IMG/VR virus record: IMGVR_UViG_3300025697_000013
Coordinates: 1 to 64,000 of that record
Length of the DNA: 64,000 nt
From: a virus
Strand: one strand, 5' to 3'
The notes under the pieces were generated by a model. That model worked only from the letters and a program-made list of their open reading frames with translations. It was not told where the DNA came from and ran no database searches. Within the stretch, counting starts at the first letter, position 1; the number at the start of each line of letters is the position of its first letter. The position numbers were made by a program, and so were the translations under genes. Of the stretch, positions 6,409 through 13,621 are shown piece after piece.

Positions 6409-7178
6409 ACCGCACCGGCATAGAATACTGCGACTTCACATGGAATCCAAACTCGGGATGCTCTCACGTCTCCGCAGGGTGTGACCACTGCTGGGCCCGC
6501 CGCATGGCGACGCGACTGGCAGGCCGTGTTGGCTACGACAAGGACGAGCCGTTCCGACCGACGTTCCACCCGGACCGGCTCGACCAACCACTGCGGAGGA
6601 AGAAGCCCGCGGTGATCGCGGTGGGATTCATGGGGGACCTGTTTCACCCGTCGCTTCCGAACGTGGCACGGTACGCCATCCTCGATACGATGGGACAGGC
6701 GCCGCAGCATCAGTTTCTTCTCTTGACCAAGCGCGCCCGCCACATGGCCTTCTTCTCCGCGCTGCATGGCGTCGTCTGGCCCGACAACGTCTGGCTCGGG
6801 GTGTCCGTCGAAGACCAGGCCACGGCCGATGAACGGATCCCCGCGTTGGTGTCCGTGACGGGGGGCGCCGGGAAGTGGGCCAGCATCGAACCCATGCTCG
6901 GGCCGGTGGACCTCGACATCGACATCGGGCAGGGTGTCGGCGATGTGGGCATGGACCGCCTTGATTGGGTTGTCGCCGGCGCGGAGAGCGGCCCCGGTCA
7001 CAGGCCCATGGAATGGGAGTGGGCCAACGATATCCAACGAGCATGCCGCGACGACCGTGTGCCGTTCATGCTCAAACAAGCCTACTGCGGGAATCAACTC
7101 GTCTCGCTGCCTGGGCTCGGCGACGAGGCATGCGACGACAACCCGGCGCGGGACGCGCTCAAGGAAGGTGGACGATGA
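6405..7178 (+). CDS. Phage Gp37/Gp68 (DUF5131) three-Cys protein, copy A
   Basis: 257 aa, ATGA-coupled to the nuclease-like gene. It opens with the family hallmarks: a WNPNSGC strand then C-x6-C-x2-C (CSHVSAGCDHCW), followed by GFMGDLFHPSLP, an LLTKR strand, NVWLGVSVE and an SIEPMLGPVDL segment, the usual order for this family. The three Cys could ligate an Fe-S cluster as in radical-SAM-like barrels; that is inference. A second, longer member lies at 15767-16729, so the phage carries two. Confidence 0.85.
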   Translation: MNRTGIEYCDFTWNPNSGCSHVSAGCDHCWARRMATRLAGRVGYDKDEPFRPTFHPDRLDQPLRRKKPAVIAVGFMGDLFHPSLPNVARYAILDTMGQAPQHQFLLLTKRARHMAFFSALHGVVWPDNVWLGVSVEDQATADERIPALVSVTGGAGKWASIEPMLGPVDLDIDIGQGVGDVGMDRLDWVVAGAESGPGHRPMEWEWANDIQRACRDDRVPFMLKQAYCGNQLVSLPGLGDEACDDNPARDALKEGGR

Positions 7179-7516
7179 GTGAGATCAGGCAACTCGACGA
7201 GGCGATCCTGCACTGCGGCGAGGTCGCGACGAAGGGCAGGGACTGCGCTGCGGACCACGAGCAGCTCCGCTCCTGGCTCATGGATCTCCGACGCCTACGC
7301 GCCATCTTCCCCCGAATCCTGAATGCCCTCTGCAATGGCTCGGGCTGTCTACCCGAGGCGTCTGTGGAATTCATGGAAGGGATCCCCGACGAGGTGCGGG
7401 CCGAGGTCCAGAAGTGGAGGTACCTTGCCTCCGACCCCGCGCAGTACACAGAGAAGGACCCACCCGGACCGGGTGGACCGTACGCGTACAACGGCGGGCA
7501 CTGCGAGTGCCATTGA
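7175..7516 (+). CDS. Hypothetical protein
   Basis: 113 aa, ATGA-coupled to the gene before. The N-terminal half is helical (DHEQLRSWLMDLRRLRAIFP). The C-terminus is Pro/Gly-rich and ends GGHCECH, a possible small metal site. No family is recognised. Confidence 0.7.
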   Translation: MSEIRQLDEAILHCGEVATKGRDCAADHEQLRSWLMDLRRLRAIFPRILNALCNGSGCLPEASVEFMEGIPDEVRAEVQKWRYLASDPAQYTEKDPPGPGGPYAYNGGHCECH

Positions 7517-7525
7517 GGAGGAACC

Positions 7526-7568
7526 ATGTCAGCAGCACAGCAATTCGGACACGTCCAGGCAGAGGCCT
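7526..7568 (+). repeat. 43-bp direct repeat, copy 2
   Basis: The partner of 3848-3890, 41 of 43 bases identical. This is the copy followed by a full-length gene. Confidence 0.85.
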
Positions 7569-8089
7569 TCTGCCTCATGTGGTACGCGCCCAACCCGAAC
7601 CGTGGATCCAACTACGAGCGGATCTGGAACTCCAGGGACGGCGTGACCCCGTTCATCATCTCTGCGAAGGACAATCCCAAGCAGGAGATGCAGCACGTCC
7701 AATGGAGCGCCGACCAGTACGACCCGTTCCACGTCCCGCAGGTGGGGGACCGGATCTTCGTGACCGCGACTAGGGAGAACATGCATCTGCTGGCAGTGGA
7801 CTTCGTCGACCGCTTCTGGGACTCCGAGCAGGGGCCGCCGATGAATGACTCCTACGCCACCAAGGAGGAGGCAGTGGAGGGGATGCTCCAAAGCTGGCTC
7901 GGGGATGGGAACCAGCCCACCATCGTCGAGGTGACTCCGATGATGCAGGAGCAGTTCAAGAAGCGGGTTGAATCGGGGGAGGTCCACCTGGAGGTCCTGG
8001 CCGGCCTGATCGGGAAGACCCCCAAGGACAAGCTCGCTCAGGTCGCAGACCTGGTTGACGTGCTGAGGGTTGTCCCGCCTGCCTGCTGA
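7526..8089 (+). CDS. Hypothetical protein, last gene of the rightward early operon
   Basis: 187 aa with GAGGAGG before the ATG. The soluble alpha/beta N-terminal part contains WYAPNPNRGSNYERIW; a helical C-terminus follows. Its first 43 bases are duplicated at 3848. No family is recognised. It converges on the HTH gene at 8108, with only 18 bases between them and no clear hairpin. Confidence 0.7.
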   Translation: MSAAQQFGHVQAEAFCLMWYAPNPNRGSNYERIWNSRDGVTPFIISAKDNPKQEMQHVQWSADQYDPFHVPQVGDRIFVTATRENMHLLAVDFVDRFWDSEQGPPMNDSYATKEEAVEGMLQSWLGDGNQPTIVEVTPMMQEQFKKRVESGEVHLEVLAGLIGKTPKDKLAQVADLVDVLRVVPPAC

Positions 8090-8107
8090 GTTATCGTTTC
8101 AGGAATA

Positions 8108-8350
8108 TTACGCGGTCAGTTTTTCAACACCGTCGTCTGCCTGCCGCTGCGCCCGCTCCCAAGCCCTGGACTCGTAGAGCCAGTCGAAGAAATCGTCTAG
8201 GTCGAAGGCGTGGGCTCTGCCGCGGGTCAGGGTCACCTTCCAGCCGCGGACAGTCGCGATGTACTGGACCGCCTGCTGGGTCACCCCATAGAGGCGCTGG
8301 GCCTCCGGTGCTGTGATGTAGCCAGGCGGGGAGTCGTAGGGGCGATCCAT
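8108..8350 (-). CDS. Small helix-turn-helix (excisionase/MerR-like) DNA-binding protein
   Basis: 80 aa. The core YITAPEAQRLYGVTQQAVQY is a winged-HTH of the excisionase/MerR type: a 'which module applies' helix then a recognition helix, followed by an RGRAHAFDLDDFFDWL wing/helix. It is the last gene of a four- or five-gene leftward operon under the 9.3-kb promoter. It is a candidate regulator, possibly of the dispersed TCGACG palindromes, or a recombination directionality factor for the recombinase at 18.4 kb. Confidence 0.75.
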   Translation of the reverse strand: MDRPYDSPPGYITAPEAQRLYGVTQQAVQYIATVRGWKVTLTRGRAHAFDLDDFFDWLYESRAWERAQRQADDGVEKLTA

Positions 8351-8469
8351 TAGAGGTGCCTGCGACGCTGCTCGATGTCGTCCTCCGCACTGGGCTCCAG
8401 GCGCCCGTCACCCATCGTCACCGTCACTCGCATACCTCGATGGAGCGAGTGCTTGGGTTGGCTCTGCAT
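8350..8469 (-). CDS. 39-aa peptide
   Basis: ATG at 8469 with AAAGGAG upstream; TAA overlaps the next ATG as TAATG. The sequence is polar and ends in an acidic then basic helix (SAEDDIEQRRRHL). The SD and the coupling support translation. Function unknown. Confidence 0.55.
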   Translation of the reverse strand: MQSQPKHSLHRGMRVTVTMGDGRLEPSAEDDIEQRRRHL

Positions 8470-8471
8470 GA

Positions 8472-8702
8472 TCATTCTCCTTTGGCCTTGGCGATGGCCG
8501 CGGTCGCCATCACCTGGTTCTCATGCCGTACCAGCAGCGCACGCAGGAAACGGGCAAGGTCTGTGGCCTCCCCGTATTCCTCGCTGGTAGCCATATGTAT
8601 GCTGGTGCCCCCGTCGCGTCGTGGCCAGCAGGGTGAAATCTCGATGGCGAACCTATCGACTTTAAACATGGGCCTGTTGCGGACTTCCCCGATTTTCCTC
8701 AT
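8472..8702 (-). CDS. Hypothetical protein
   Basis: 76 aa; ATG at 8702 chosen for the AAGGAGG 5 bases upstream. A beta-rich N-terminus (RPMFKVDRFAIEISPCW) precedes a C-terminal helix. No family is recognised. Confidence 0.65.
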   Translation of the reverse strand: MRKIGEVRNRPMFKVDRFAIEISPCWPRRDGGTSIHMATSEEYGEATDLARFLRALLVRHENQVMATAAIAKAKGE

Positions 8703-8712
8703 CCCGTCCTCC

Positions 8713-8967
8713 TTACATCCAGCAAACGATGTCGATATCAGCGTCCGAGGCCAGCGCCTCTGCGCCGGGGCCGCTGATGGTGATCTCGGGGTAGGCCCCG
8801 TCCATGTCGTCGTCGTATGCCTCCGCCGTGGGGTACGCACAGATCCGTCCAGCCGCGTCGCCGTAGGCCGTGGGGTCGTCCCAATCGCCGATCAGCGCCC
8901 GGAGGTCGGCCTCGGTGGCCTCGGTAATCGTGGGCTGTCCGTTCATTTGCTTGATCGTCGCCTTCAT
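8713..8967 (-). CDS. Acidic hypothetical protein
   Basis: 84 aa and very acidic, with an Asp-rich region (AYDDDMDGAYPEI) and a C-terminal ASDADIDIVCWM. High negative charge is common in phage DNA-mimic or inhibitor proteins, but that is only a suggestion. It lies between two small genes of the same operon. Confidence 0.65.
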   Translation of the reverse strand: MKATIKQMNGQPTITEATEADLRALIGDWDDPTAYGDAAGRICAYPTAEAYDDDMDGAYPEITISGPGAEALASDADIDIVCWM

Positions 8968-8989
8968 CTCGTCCCCCTATTTGCTCGCC

Positions 8990-9016
8990 AAAACAGCCAG
9001 CGCCCTTGCTGCGCTG
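8990..9016 (-). terminator. Possible weak hairpin terminator or attenuator
   Basis: On the minus strand CAGCGC, a 7-base loop and GCGCTG form a 6-bp stem, followed a few bases later by TTTT. It sits between the operon's first gene (9046-9231) and the next. It could reduce read-through into the distal genes. The U-run is short. Confidence 0.3.
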
Positions 9017-9045
9017 CCCCGGCGGGCGATCAATTCACGGGCCTT

Positions 9046-9231
9046 TTAGCCCGCCATCTCAACGCGCTGGCTCCACTCCTGAACGATCGCTAAGCCGCCA
9101 TCTCTGCCGACGCTCACGCGGGACTCTGACAGCATCTCTTTGCCGACCAGCTTGCCGCCGCGGTTATGGGCGATCCAGAGGCGGTTGCTCAGCTCGGTCT
9201 GCGAATGCGCTCTCACTGTGATTGTTCTCAT
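9046..9231 (-). CDS. Small hypothetical protein, first gene of its operon
   Basis: 61 aa from the ATG at 9231, chosen for GGAGG 5 bases upstream; an upstream in-frame ATG at 9276 would sit about 7 bases from the -10. The protein is mixed beta/alpha (TITVRAHSQTELSNRLWIAH). No family is recognised. Confidence 0.65.
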   Translation of the reverse strand: MRTITVRAHSQTELSNRLWIAHNRGGKLVGKEMLSESRVSVGRDGGLAIVQEWSQRVEMAG

Positions 9232-9282
9232 GGCGTCCTCCGGGTTGGTCTTGCTGGTTGTTGTTCCCTTCTTCATGTCCAC

Positions 9283-9310
9283 ATCATAGCAAACCCTGCG
9301 TCCTTGTCAA
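9283..9310 (-). promoter_or_regulatory. Strong leftward promoter
   Basis: Minus strand TTGACA (9310-9305), 16-bp spacer and TATGAT (9288-9283), the best sigma70 match in the window. The 5' leader to the 9231 start is about 45 bases. Confidence 0.8.
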
Positions 9311-9319
9311 CACTTTTTT

Positions 9320-9334
9320 TCGACGATACGTCGA
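9320..9334. promoter_or_regulatory. 15-bp inverted repeat, operator-like
   Basis: TCGACG-ATA-CGTCGA, perfect arms, 9 bp upstream of the -35 and flanked by T/A runs on both sides. This is the canonical copy of the dispersed element. Confidence 0.8.
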
Positions 9335-9356
9335 TTTATTTTTTCACCACCAGCGC

Positions 9357-9385
9357 TTGCATTTCCTCGCCGGATCGTCTACAGG
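9357..9385 (+). promoter_or_regulatory. Putative rightward promoter for the lipoprotein gene
   Basis: TTGCAT (9357-9362), 17-bp spacer and TACAGG (9380-9385). The boxes are only partial matches, but spacing and position before the isolated plus-strand gene at 9444 fit. Confidence 0.4.
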
Positions 9386-9443
9386 TAGACCACGGACGGA
9401 CGGCCAAGGTGGTCGTCGCAACGTCGAACGAAGGAGGTAGAGG

Positions 9444-9824
9444 ATGAGACACGGAAGGATTCTGATGCTCGCGGTCATAGCCCTGGCTCTCTGCGGGTGC
9501 AAGGCAACGATCGACTACAGCCGTCTGGCCAGCTCGGTCACTGCGGCCCTGCCCATAGCGGAGGACTACGCGGTGGACGGCTGCCAGCAGATCACGATCG
9601 CCCCTGCGATCACGGTCAACTGGGAGAGCGACGGGGAGGGTGACGGGATGCCGAAGCCGCGGCCCACCTTCGGGGGTGGGGTTTTCATCGGATGTCTGGC
9701 ACAAGGTGAGCTGATCGAGTTCCAGTGCCACGAGGCCAAAACCGATGACGAGAAGGCGTGGTGCGAGAAGCTCCGGCTGTGGGTCCTCAAGATGAGCGGA
9801 GAGCCAACCACACCCACCGAGTAG
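9444..9824 (+). CDS. Predicted lipoprotein
   Basis: 126 aa with AAGGAGG before the ATG. A signal peptide (RILMLAVIALALCGC) ends in a lipobox L-C-G-C, so Cys19 should be lipidated after export. Four further cysteines in the mature part may form disulphides. It stands alone on the plus strand between two leftward operons, as superinfection-exclusion or lysogenic-conversion 'moron' genes often do. An outer-membrane spanin is less likely because no i-spanin is adjacent. Confidence 0.75.
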   Translation: MRHGRILMLAVIALALCGCKATIDYSRLASSVTAALPIAEDYAVDGCQQITIAPAITVNWESDGEGDGMPKPRPTFGGGVFIGCLAQGELIEFQCHEAKTDDEKAWCEKLRLWVLKMSGEPTTPTE

Positions 9825-10086
9825 CCCGCCTCAGATCTCCCGCACTAGAAAGATCCCCACGTCCCACCCCAATCGCTGAAAGCTCCGCACCAGGTAGATC
9901 GGCTCGCAGACCATGGTGTAACTCCTGGGCCCGGGACCGCGCAGACGCTTCGACTGCGGCTGCCATGCTCTCGAAGGCTTTCACCTGGGCCTCCACCAGA
10001 AGCGGCGCAGCGTCCCGCAGACCATCAGCCACGGCGCGCAGGCGCTCTGCCAGCCTCAAACCCTGCGGTTGTTTCCAGGTCGCCAT
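9787..10086 (-). CDS. Hypothetical protein; 3' third probably not the real frame
   Basis: The frame gives 99 aa from an ATG 3 bases below the tailspike stop. Residues 1-58 are a convincing helix (AERLRAVADGLRDAAPLLVE). After residue 58 the frame becomes low-quality sequence and runs 38 bases into the convergent lipoprotein gene. From about 9950 the +1 frame encodes better-looking sequence (9831-9914) that stops cleanly at 9831. A frameshift, or two overlapping genes, is likely. Confidence 0.5.
   Translation of the reverse strand: MATWKQPQGLRLAERLRAVADGLRDAAPLLVEAQVKAFESMAAAVEASARSRAQELHHGLRADLPGAELSAIGVGRGDLSSAGDLRRATRWVWLALRSS
9831..9914 (-). CDS. 27-aa frame overlapping the 3' end of the gene at 10086
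   Basis: ATG at 9914 with AGGAG 7 bases upstream. The peptide MVCEPIYLVRSFQRLGWDVG followed by a short end looks protein-like, and the stop falls 6 bases short of the convergent gene. The frame is also open upstream for about 20 codons. It may be a separate peptide or the C-terminus of the upstream protein after a +1 shift. Confidence 0.4.
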   Translation of the reverse strand: MVCEPIYLVRSFQRLGWDVGIFLVREI

Positions 10087-10089
10087 TAT

Positions 10090-11337
10090 CTAGTCTGCCT
10101 TGAGGACAACGAAATCCTCGTAGTCGGCCGAATTCGGCGCTGCCGGATGGACACTCATAGTTGGATCCGGGCCGTTCGTACTTACCCATGAAGTACAGAC
10201 ACCAGTAACGATAGCGCGTGCTCGATTGTAGACATAAGGACGCACAACGGTAAGCCACGGTAGTAATTCATGGGCACCGATGTCCCAGCCGGCACCCTGG
10301 GGTCTTGGTGTCTTTACAATATCGTCGTCCACTATTCCAGCTAGATTTCTCCCGTTGTCTATTAGGGGAGATCCTAGTAAGAAAGTGAAGTCGTTGTTCG
10401 GGGCATCGATGAACTGCGGATCCCCAAACTGGCTGTTGACCGCCGCTGTATAGAGAGCAGAGTCAACGCCGTTGTCGAAGAACAGGTTGTTTGAGGGCGC
10501 ATTGGGAGGAGGTATGTGTCCTACCCCGCCTCCGAAAATTCCAGTACCGCAATTGACAAAAGCGTTGTTATCAAGAACATTGAAGCCGTCGTCTGGTCCA
10601 AGCTGCACGCCTCTGACACAGTTGTAGAACGTATTGTTGAGCACCCCGCCAGTCTTACAGAAACGATCCTCGTCGATGCCATAGCTCAATCCGGCGAAAA
10701 TACAATTGCGGACAGTTCCACTACGCAGGGTGGTTATGCCTTTACCGGGATTGACGCCATCGCCAATGAACCTACAACGCTCTGCTAAGTGCGTGGTTTC
10801 ATAAAAGCTGTATAGCCCGTGCCCCGACTCCAGCAAGAACGTGCTATCTTTGGCGGTGAAATTAATCAAAACATTGCCCGGATAAATCCCATGGCCCGTC
10901 CCGGTACAAGTAAATGTACACCCCTGTGCAACCCATCCATCAGCGACTCCTACACCTCGACGGATTCCATAATCGCCAGTAGCAACGGCGAAGTCGCAGT
11001 CGTCGATAACGCCATCGTTACACGCCTGGATCGTGAGATACCACTCGACCGTTTCGCCTCCAAGATCAAACTTCAATCCCTGAAAAAGCGACGTATCGGA
11101 TTCGATCGTCCATATCTGCGTAAGCGCACCGTTGGGTCTGACCGTGATCAGTCCCTCGTCACCGGGAGCTGGCTTGATTGTCAGCCAATCCAGTAGCATA
11201 TGCGTGTGTGGCTCGTCGAAGTTGGTCGGGGCACCCGCTGTAGCGTGGTAAATCAACGTGTCCCCTGCGCCAGAGGCCGCGTATGCCGCCGCTGCCGTGG
11301 CGAAGGGGTGTCCAAAACCAATGTGCCGATCTGCCAT
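10090..11337 (-). CDS. Right-handed beta-helix tailspike-like protein
   Basis: 415 aa with GAGGAG before the ATG. From about residue 95 the protein consists of beta-helix rungs rich in G, N, D and C: DGVIDDCDFAVATGDYGIRR, then NCIFAGLSYGI, NNTFYNCVRGVQL and NNAFVNCGTGIFG, ending in a DIGAHE motif usual at the end of secreted beta-helix (choice-of-anchor type) domains. It probably binds or degrades a host surface polysaccharide; no catalytic residues can be assigned. It is encoded directly after the fibre at 12639 and far from the main tail module. Confidence 0.75.
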   Translation of the reverse strand: MADRHIGFGHPFATAAAAYAASGAGDTLIYHATAGAPTNFDEPHTHMLLDWLTIKPAPGDEGLITVRPNGALTQIWTIESDTSLFQGLKFDLGGETVEWYLTIQACNDGVIDDCDFAVATGDYGIRRGVGVADGWVAQGCTFTCTGTGHGIYPGNVLINFTAKDSTFLLESGHGLYSFYETTHLAERCRFIGDGVNPGKGITTLRSGTVRNCIFAGLSYGIDEDRFCKTGGVLNNTFYNCVRGVQLGPDDGFNVLDNNAFVNCGTGIFGGGVGHIPPPNAPSNNLFFDNGVDSALYTAAVNSQFGDPQFIDAPNNDFTFLLGSPLIDNGRNLAGIVDDDIVKTPRPQGAGWDIGAHELLPWLTVVRPYVYNRARAIVTGVCTSWVSTNGPDPTMSVHPAAPNSADYEDFVVLKAD

Positions 11338-11340
11338 TGA

Positions 11341-12639
11341 TCAACTCCTCACCAGTTCGACGGAACCGAAGTGGGCGGTATCAATGTCCTGGGCTCCGCT
11401 CTCGATCTCCAGACGCCCCTCATAGATTTTCGCCGTGTCCTGGAGATTTCCGGCCGCGGCCCCTACTGTCAACGCGCCAGAGGTAGCCAGCGTTGCGCTC
11501 GTCGCCGTAGTGGTCACGTCAGCGCCGGTCACGTACTCCCCGTCTGTGAGGTTGTAAAACCGTGCATGGGCCGTGAGGGGTGCCGTAGGACCTGACACCC
11601 ACCCCACCATGCGGAACGTCCATGCCCCGGACGCGTAGCCCCCCGCGTCGAGGACGAACTGCCCATGTGCCAGCGGAACCCCGACGTCGTGTGAAATCGT
11701 CTGCCCCGCCGCCAGGCGGAACACCAAAACCCCACCTAGGACGGAGGGCTTGTCGGTGATCCCGGCCCATGGGGCGGCGGCTGCCGTCGCTGCGTTCGTG
11801 GCATTCGCAACGGCCGTGTCGATGTCTCCGCCGTCGTGGTGGTGTCCCACCGCGGACGCCCCGATATCGCCCGGTGCCATAGCATCAGGCTGCCCCGTCG
11901 CGTGTGTACCAGCGTGCGCCGTCGGTGTCCGGGCGTCGGAGTTACGGGCGTCGGCGTCGGTGACGTATTTGTTCGCTGCATCCGGGCTTCCGCTGGTGCC
12001 GGCGAGTGCTGCCTTCTCGTCCGCGGTGGGGAGGGTCGCATGGGTATGCGCCGCTGTCGCTGCGCCGATGTCGCCGGCTGCTATCGCGTCCGGTTGCCCC
12101 GTGGCGTGCGTTCCCGCATGGACCGCAGGTGTCCGGGCGTCGGAGTTCCTCGCATCTGCGTCAGTGACGTACTTGTTCCCCGCCCCGGGGGTGCCTGATG
12201 TGCCTGGAAGGGCTGCCTTCTCTCCCGCTGTGGGGATGTTGCCATGCGCGTATGTGCCCTCATGCGCTCCCACGGCCGCCGCCGCCTCTCCCGATTGATC
12301 ATACGCGGCGGGCAACGCGCCGCCCAACTTGGCCGCGTCGTCGGCGTTGGCTGCTGTGGTTGCATGGTCCGCTGCGTCCACCCGCCCGTCGTCGTTCGCG
12401 TCGTAGACCGACTTCGTCATGTCCCCGAATGCGCCACCCGTGACATCCTCGAAGGTCAGGTTGTTGCCGCGGACCACCGGGACCTTGCCTTCGCCGAAGC
12501 TCGCGTCGTCGAAGAACAGCCCGGTGATGGCCTCCCAGAAGAGCCGGAGCCCCTCGACGTAGCGATCCTCCTTCGGCAGGTCTGCAAGCTCTGTCAGGTA
12601 TCCCTGGATGGCGGTTGGAATGCGTCCAATAAAGCTCAT
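11341..12639 (-). CDS. Repeat-containing tail fibre-like protein
   Basis: 432 aa. The N-terminus (residues 1-60) likely attaches to the virion. Residues 136-271 hold two near-identical 68-residue repeats with GNKYVTDADARNSDARTP and HAGTHATGQPDA motifs, typical of Ala/Thr/Asp-rich collagen-like or shaft repeats in phage fibres. The C-terminal 150 residues form a beta-rich knob (GGVLVFRLAAGQTISHDVGV). A calcium-like DANDDGRVDAADH (dockerin-type loop) lies at residues 80-92. It pairs with the adjacent beta-helix spike. Confidence 0.8.
   Translation of the reverse strand: MSFIGRIPTAIQGYLTELADLPKEDRYVEGLRLFWEAITGLFFDDASFGEGKVPVVRGNNLTFEDVTGGAFGDMTKSVYDANDDGRVDAADHATTAANADDAAKLGGALPAAYDQSGEAAAAVGAHEGTYAHGNIPTAGEKAALPGTSGTPGAGNKYVTDADARNSDARTPAVHAGTHATGQPDAIAAGDIGAATAAHTHATLPTADEKAALAGTSGSPDAANKYVTDADARNSDARTPTAHAGTHATGQPDAMAPGDIGASAVGHHHDGGDIDTAVANATNAATAAAAPWAGITDKPSVLGGVLVFRLAAGQTISHDVGVPLAHGQFVLDAGGYASGAWTFRMVGWVSGPTAPLTAHARFYNLTDGEYVTGADVTTTATSATLATSGALTVGAAAGNLQDTAKIYEGRLEIESGAQDIDTAHFGSVELVRS
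11836..12234 (-). repeat. Two tandem ~200-bp coding repeats
   Basis: Codons 136-203 (12031-12234) and 204-268 (11836-12030) of the fibre gene encode nearly the same sequence, offset by 68 residues. The DNA is diverged more than the protein, so the repeats are retained by selection. Confidence 0.75.
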
Positions 12640-12693
12640 GGGCAGTTCTCCCCCTCTCAGGAGTCTAGGGGTATCACGCTCGCAGAGTTTGCG

Positions 12694-12975
12694 TCAACCA
12701 CGGAGGTCCTCCCGGTATCGTCTCCCGCTGAGTGGATCCACCCACACACCGGGAACTAAATCTGGATTCGATGGCCTATGGATCGCTCCGGTCACGTAGG
12801 GAGAATTCATAATGCTGGGGCGCGGACACTTCTGCTTGGGGAGCTGATCCTCCTTGGGAGGACACCCCTGACCACGATGCTTCCCCCGTGTGGGCTTCTT
12901 TGGCTTGGGGTGGGGCGGTGCCCCCTTCCCCGCGACAAGGCAACCAGGGGCTGCCTGTGCGAGTAGATCGAACAT
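12694..12975 (-). CDS. Pro/Lys-rich small protein
   Basis: 93 aa with GGGAGGACAAAG before the ATG. A short hydrophobic start (MFDLLAQAAPGCLVAGKG) is followed by a Pro/Lys/Arg/Cys-rich central part (PPHPKPKKPTRGKHRGQGCP) and a C-terminal DPLSGRRYREDL. The basic, disordered composition suggests nucleic-acid or protein binding. Unknown function. Confidence 0.55.
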   Translation of the reverse strand: MFDLLAQAAPGCLVAGKGAPPHPKPKKPTRGKHRGQGCPPKEDQLPKQKCPRPSIMNSPYVTGAIHRPSNPDLVPGVWVDPLSGRRYREDLRG

Positions 12976-13193
12976 CTTTGTCCTCCCTGGTCGCGCTCAT
13001 TGTATCGATGGAGATCGGAGGACACAAGGGGTAGGGAGGAGCGGGGCACGCCGAAGGCAGTGCCAACAACCAGGAAAGGAGGATCCCTCTGAGAAGCACC
13101 CCGCCCTCTCTACGAGGTCAGTGTATCAGCCGGGAGCCTGGATTCAAGGAGTTTGAAAGGGTGGCAGGCGCCGGGACCGGGGGGACGTCAAGG
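12976..13193. other. 218-bp gap without a convincing gene
   Basis: It lies between the genes at 13194 and 12975. A minus-strand GTG frame beginning near 13099 is open but overlaps the next gene in another frame. No good promoter or hairpin is seen. Confidence 0.5.
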
Positions 13194-13526
13194 TCAGGAG
13201 GTGGGGATCGCGTCCCGGCAGTCGTCGCAGAGCCCGTCGACCAGGTCATCCCTGTGAAACCCTACCCCGCAGCCGGCACAGGCGACGATCCTGGACCGGA
13301 CCTCCCGGGCCGCAGCGAGGACCGCGTTCCTGCCGGCAGAGCAGGATATCGTTCGGACCCGGGCGTCCTCGAGGACCAACTCCGGAGCTGCCGCGTGGAC
13401 CTTCGCCAGTGCGTCCACCAACCCGCAAGCGCGGACGCGGACCACGATCTCCACGGAGAGCGCGTCTGGGTGCTCTGGCTTCCTGAGTGCGGCAGACACC
13501 GTGTAGATTTCTGGGTTCTTGACCAT
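13194..13526 (-). CDS. Hypothetical protein with a C-terminal zinc-ribbon-like motif
   Basis: 110 aa from the ATG at 13526, coupled to the upstream stop (TGATG). The N-terminal domain (IYTVSAALRKPEHPDALSVE) is alpha/beta. The C-terminus carries two CxxC pairs (CAGCGVGF and LCDDCRD), a likely zinc site. No family is recognised. Confidence 0.65.
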   Translation of the reverse strand: MVKNPEIYTVSAALRKPEHPDALSVEIVVRVRACGLVDALAKVHAAAPELVLEDARVRTISCSAGRNAVLAAAREVRSRIVACAGCGVGFHRDDLVDGLCDDCRDAIPTS

Positions 13527-13621
13527 CACAGTCCCACCATGATCCAGCAACCAACGATCACCGCGGGGATCCCGAAGGCGAGGATGAAGCGGATCATCGT
13601 GGCGTCGTGTGTTCGGTTCAT
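13526..13621 (-). CDS. 31-aa single-TM peptide
   Basis: ATG directly after the exonuclease stop (TAG-ATG) with GGAGGG 6 bases upstream, and its TGA overlaps the next ATG. A polar start of 8 residues precedes one TM helix (IRFILAFGIPAVIVGCWIMV). SD and tight coupling on both sides support expression. Function unknown. Confidence 0.6.
   Translation of the reverse strand: MNRTHDATMIRFILAFGIPAVIVGCWIMVGL

Noticed and set aside
12640-12693. Leftward promoter TTGACG...TACCCC before the fibre gene
   Set aside because: The -10 is poor and no shared downstream block is present. It may exist, but I cannot support it.
12776-13099. 107-codon minus-strand frame with a lipoprotein-like start (VLLRGILLSWLLALPSAC)
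   Set aside because: Overlaps the better supported gene at 12694-12975 in another frame. Its lipobox is poor and the second half is shadow-like. An outer-membrane spanin cannot be fully excluded.
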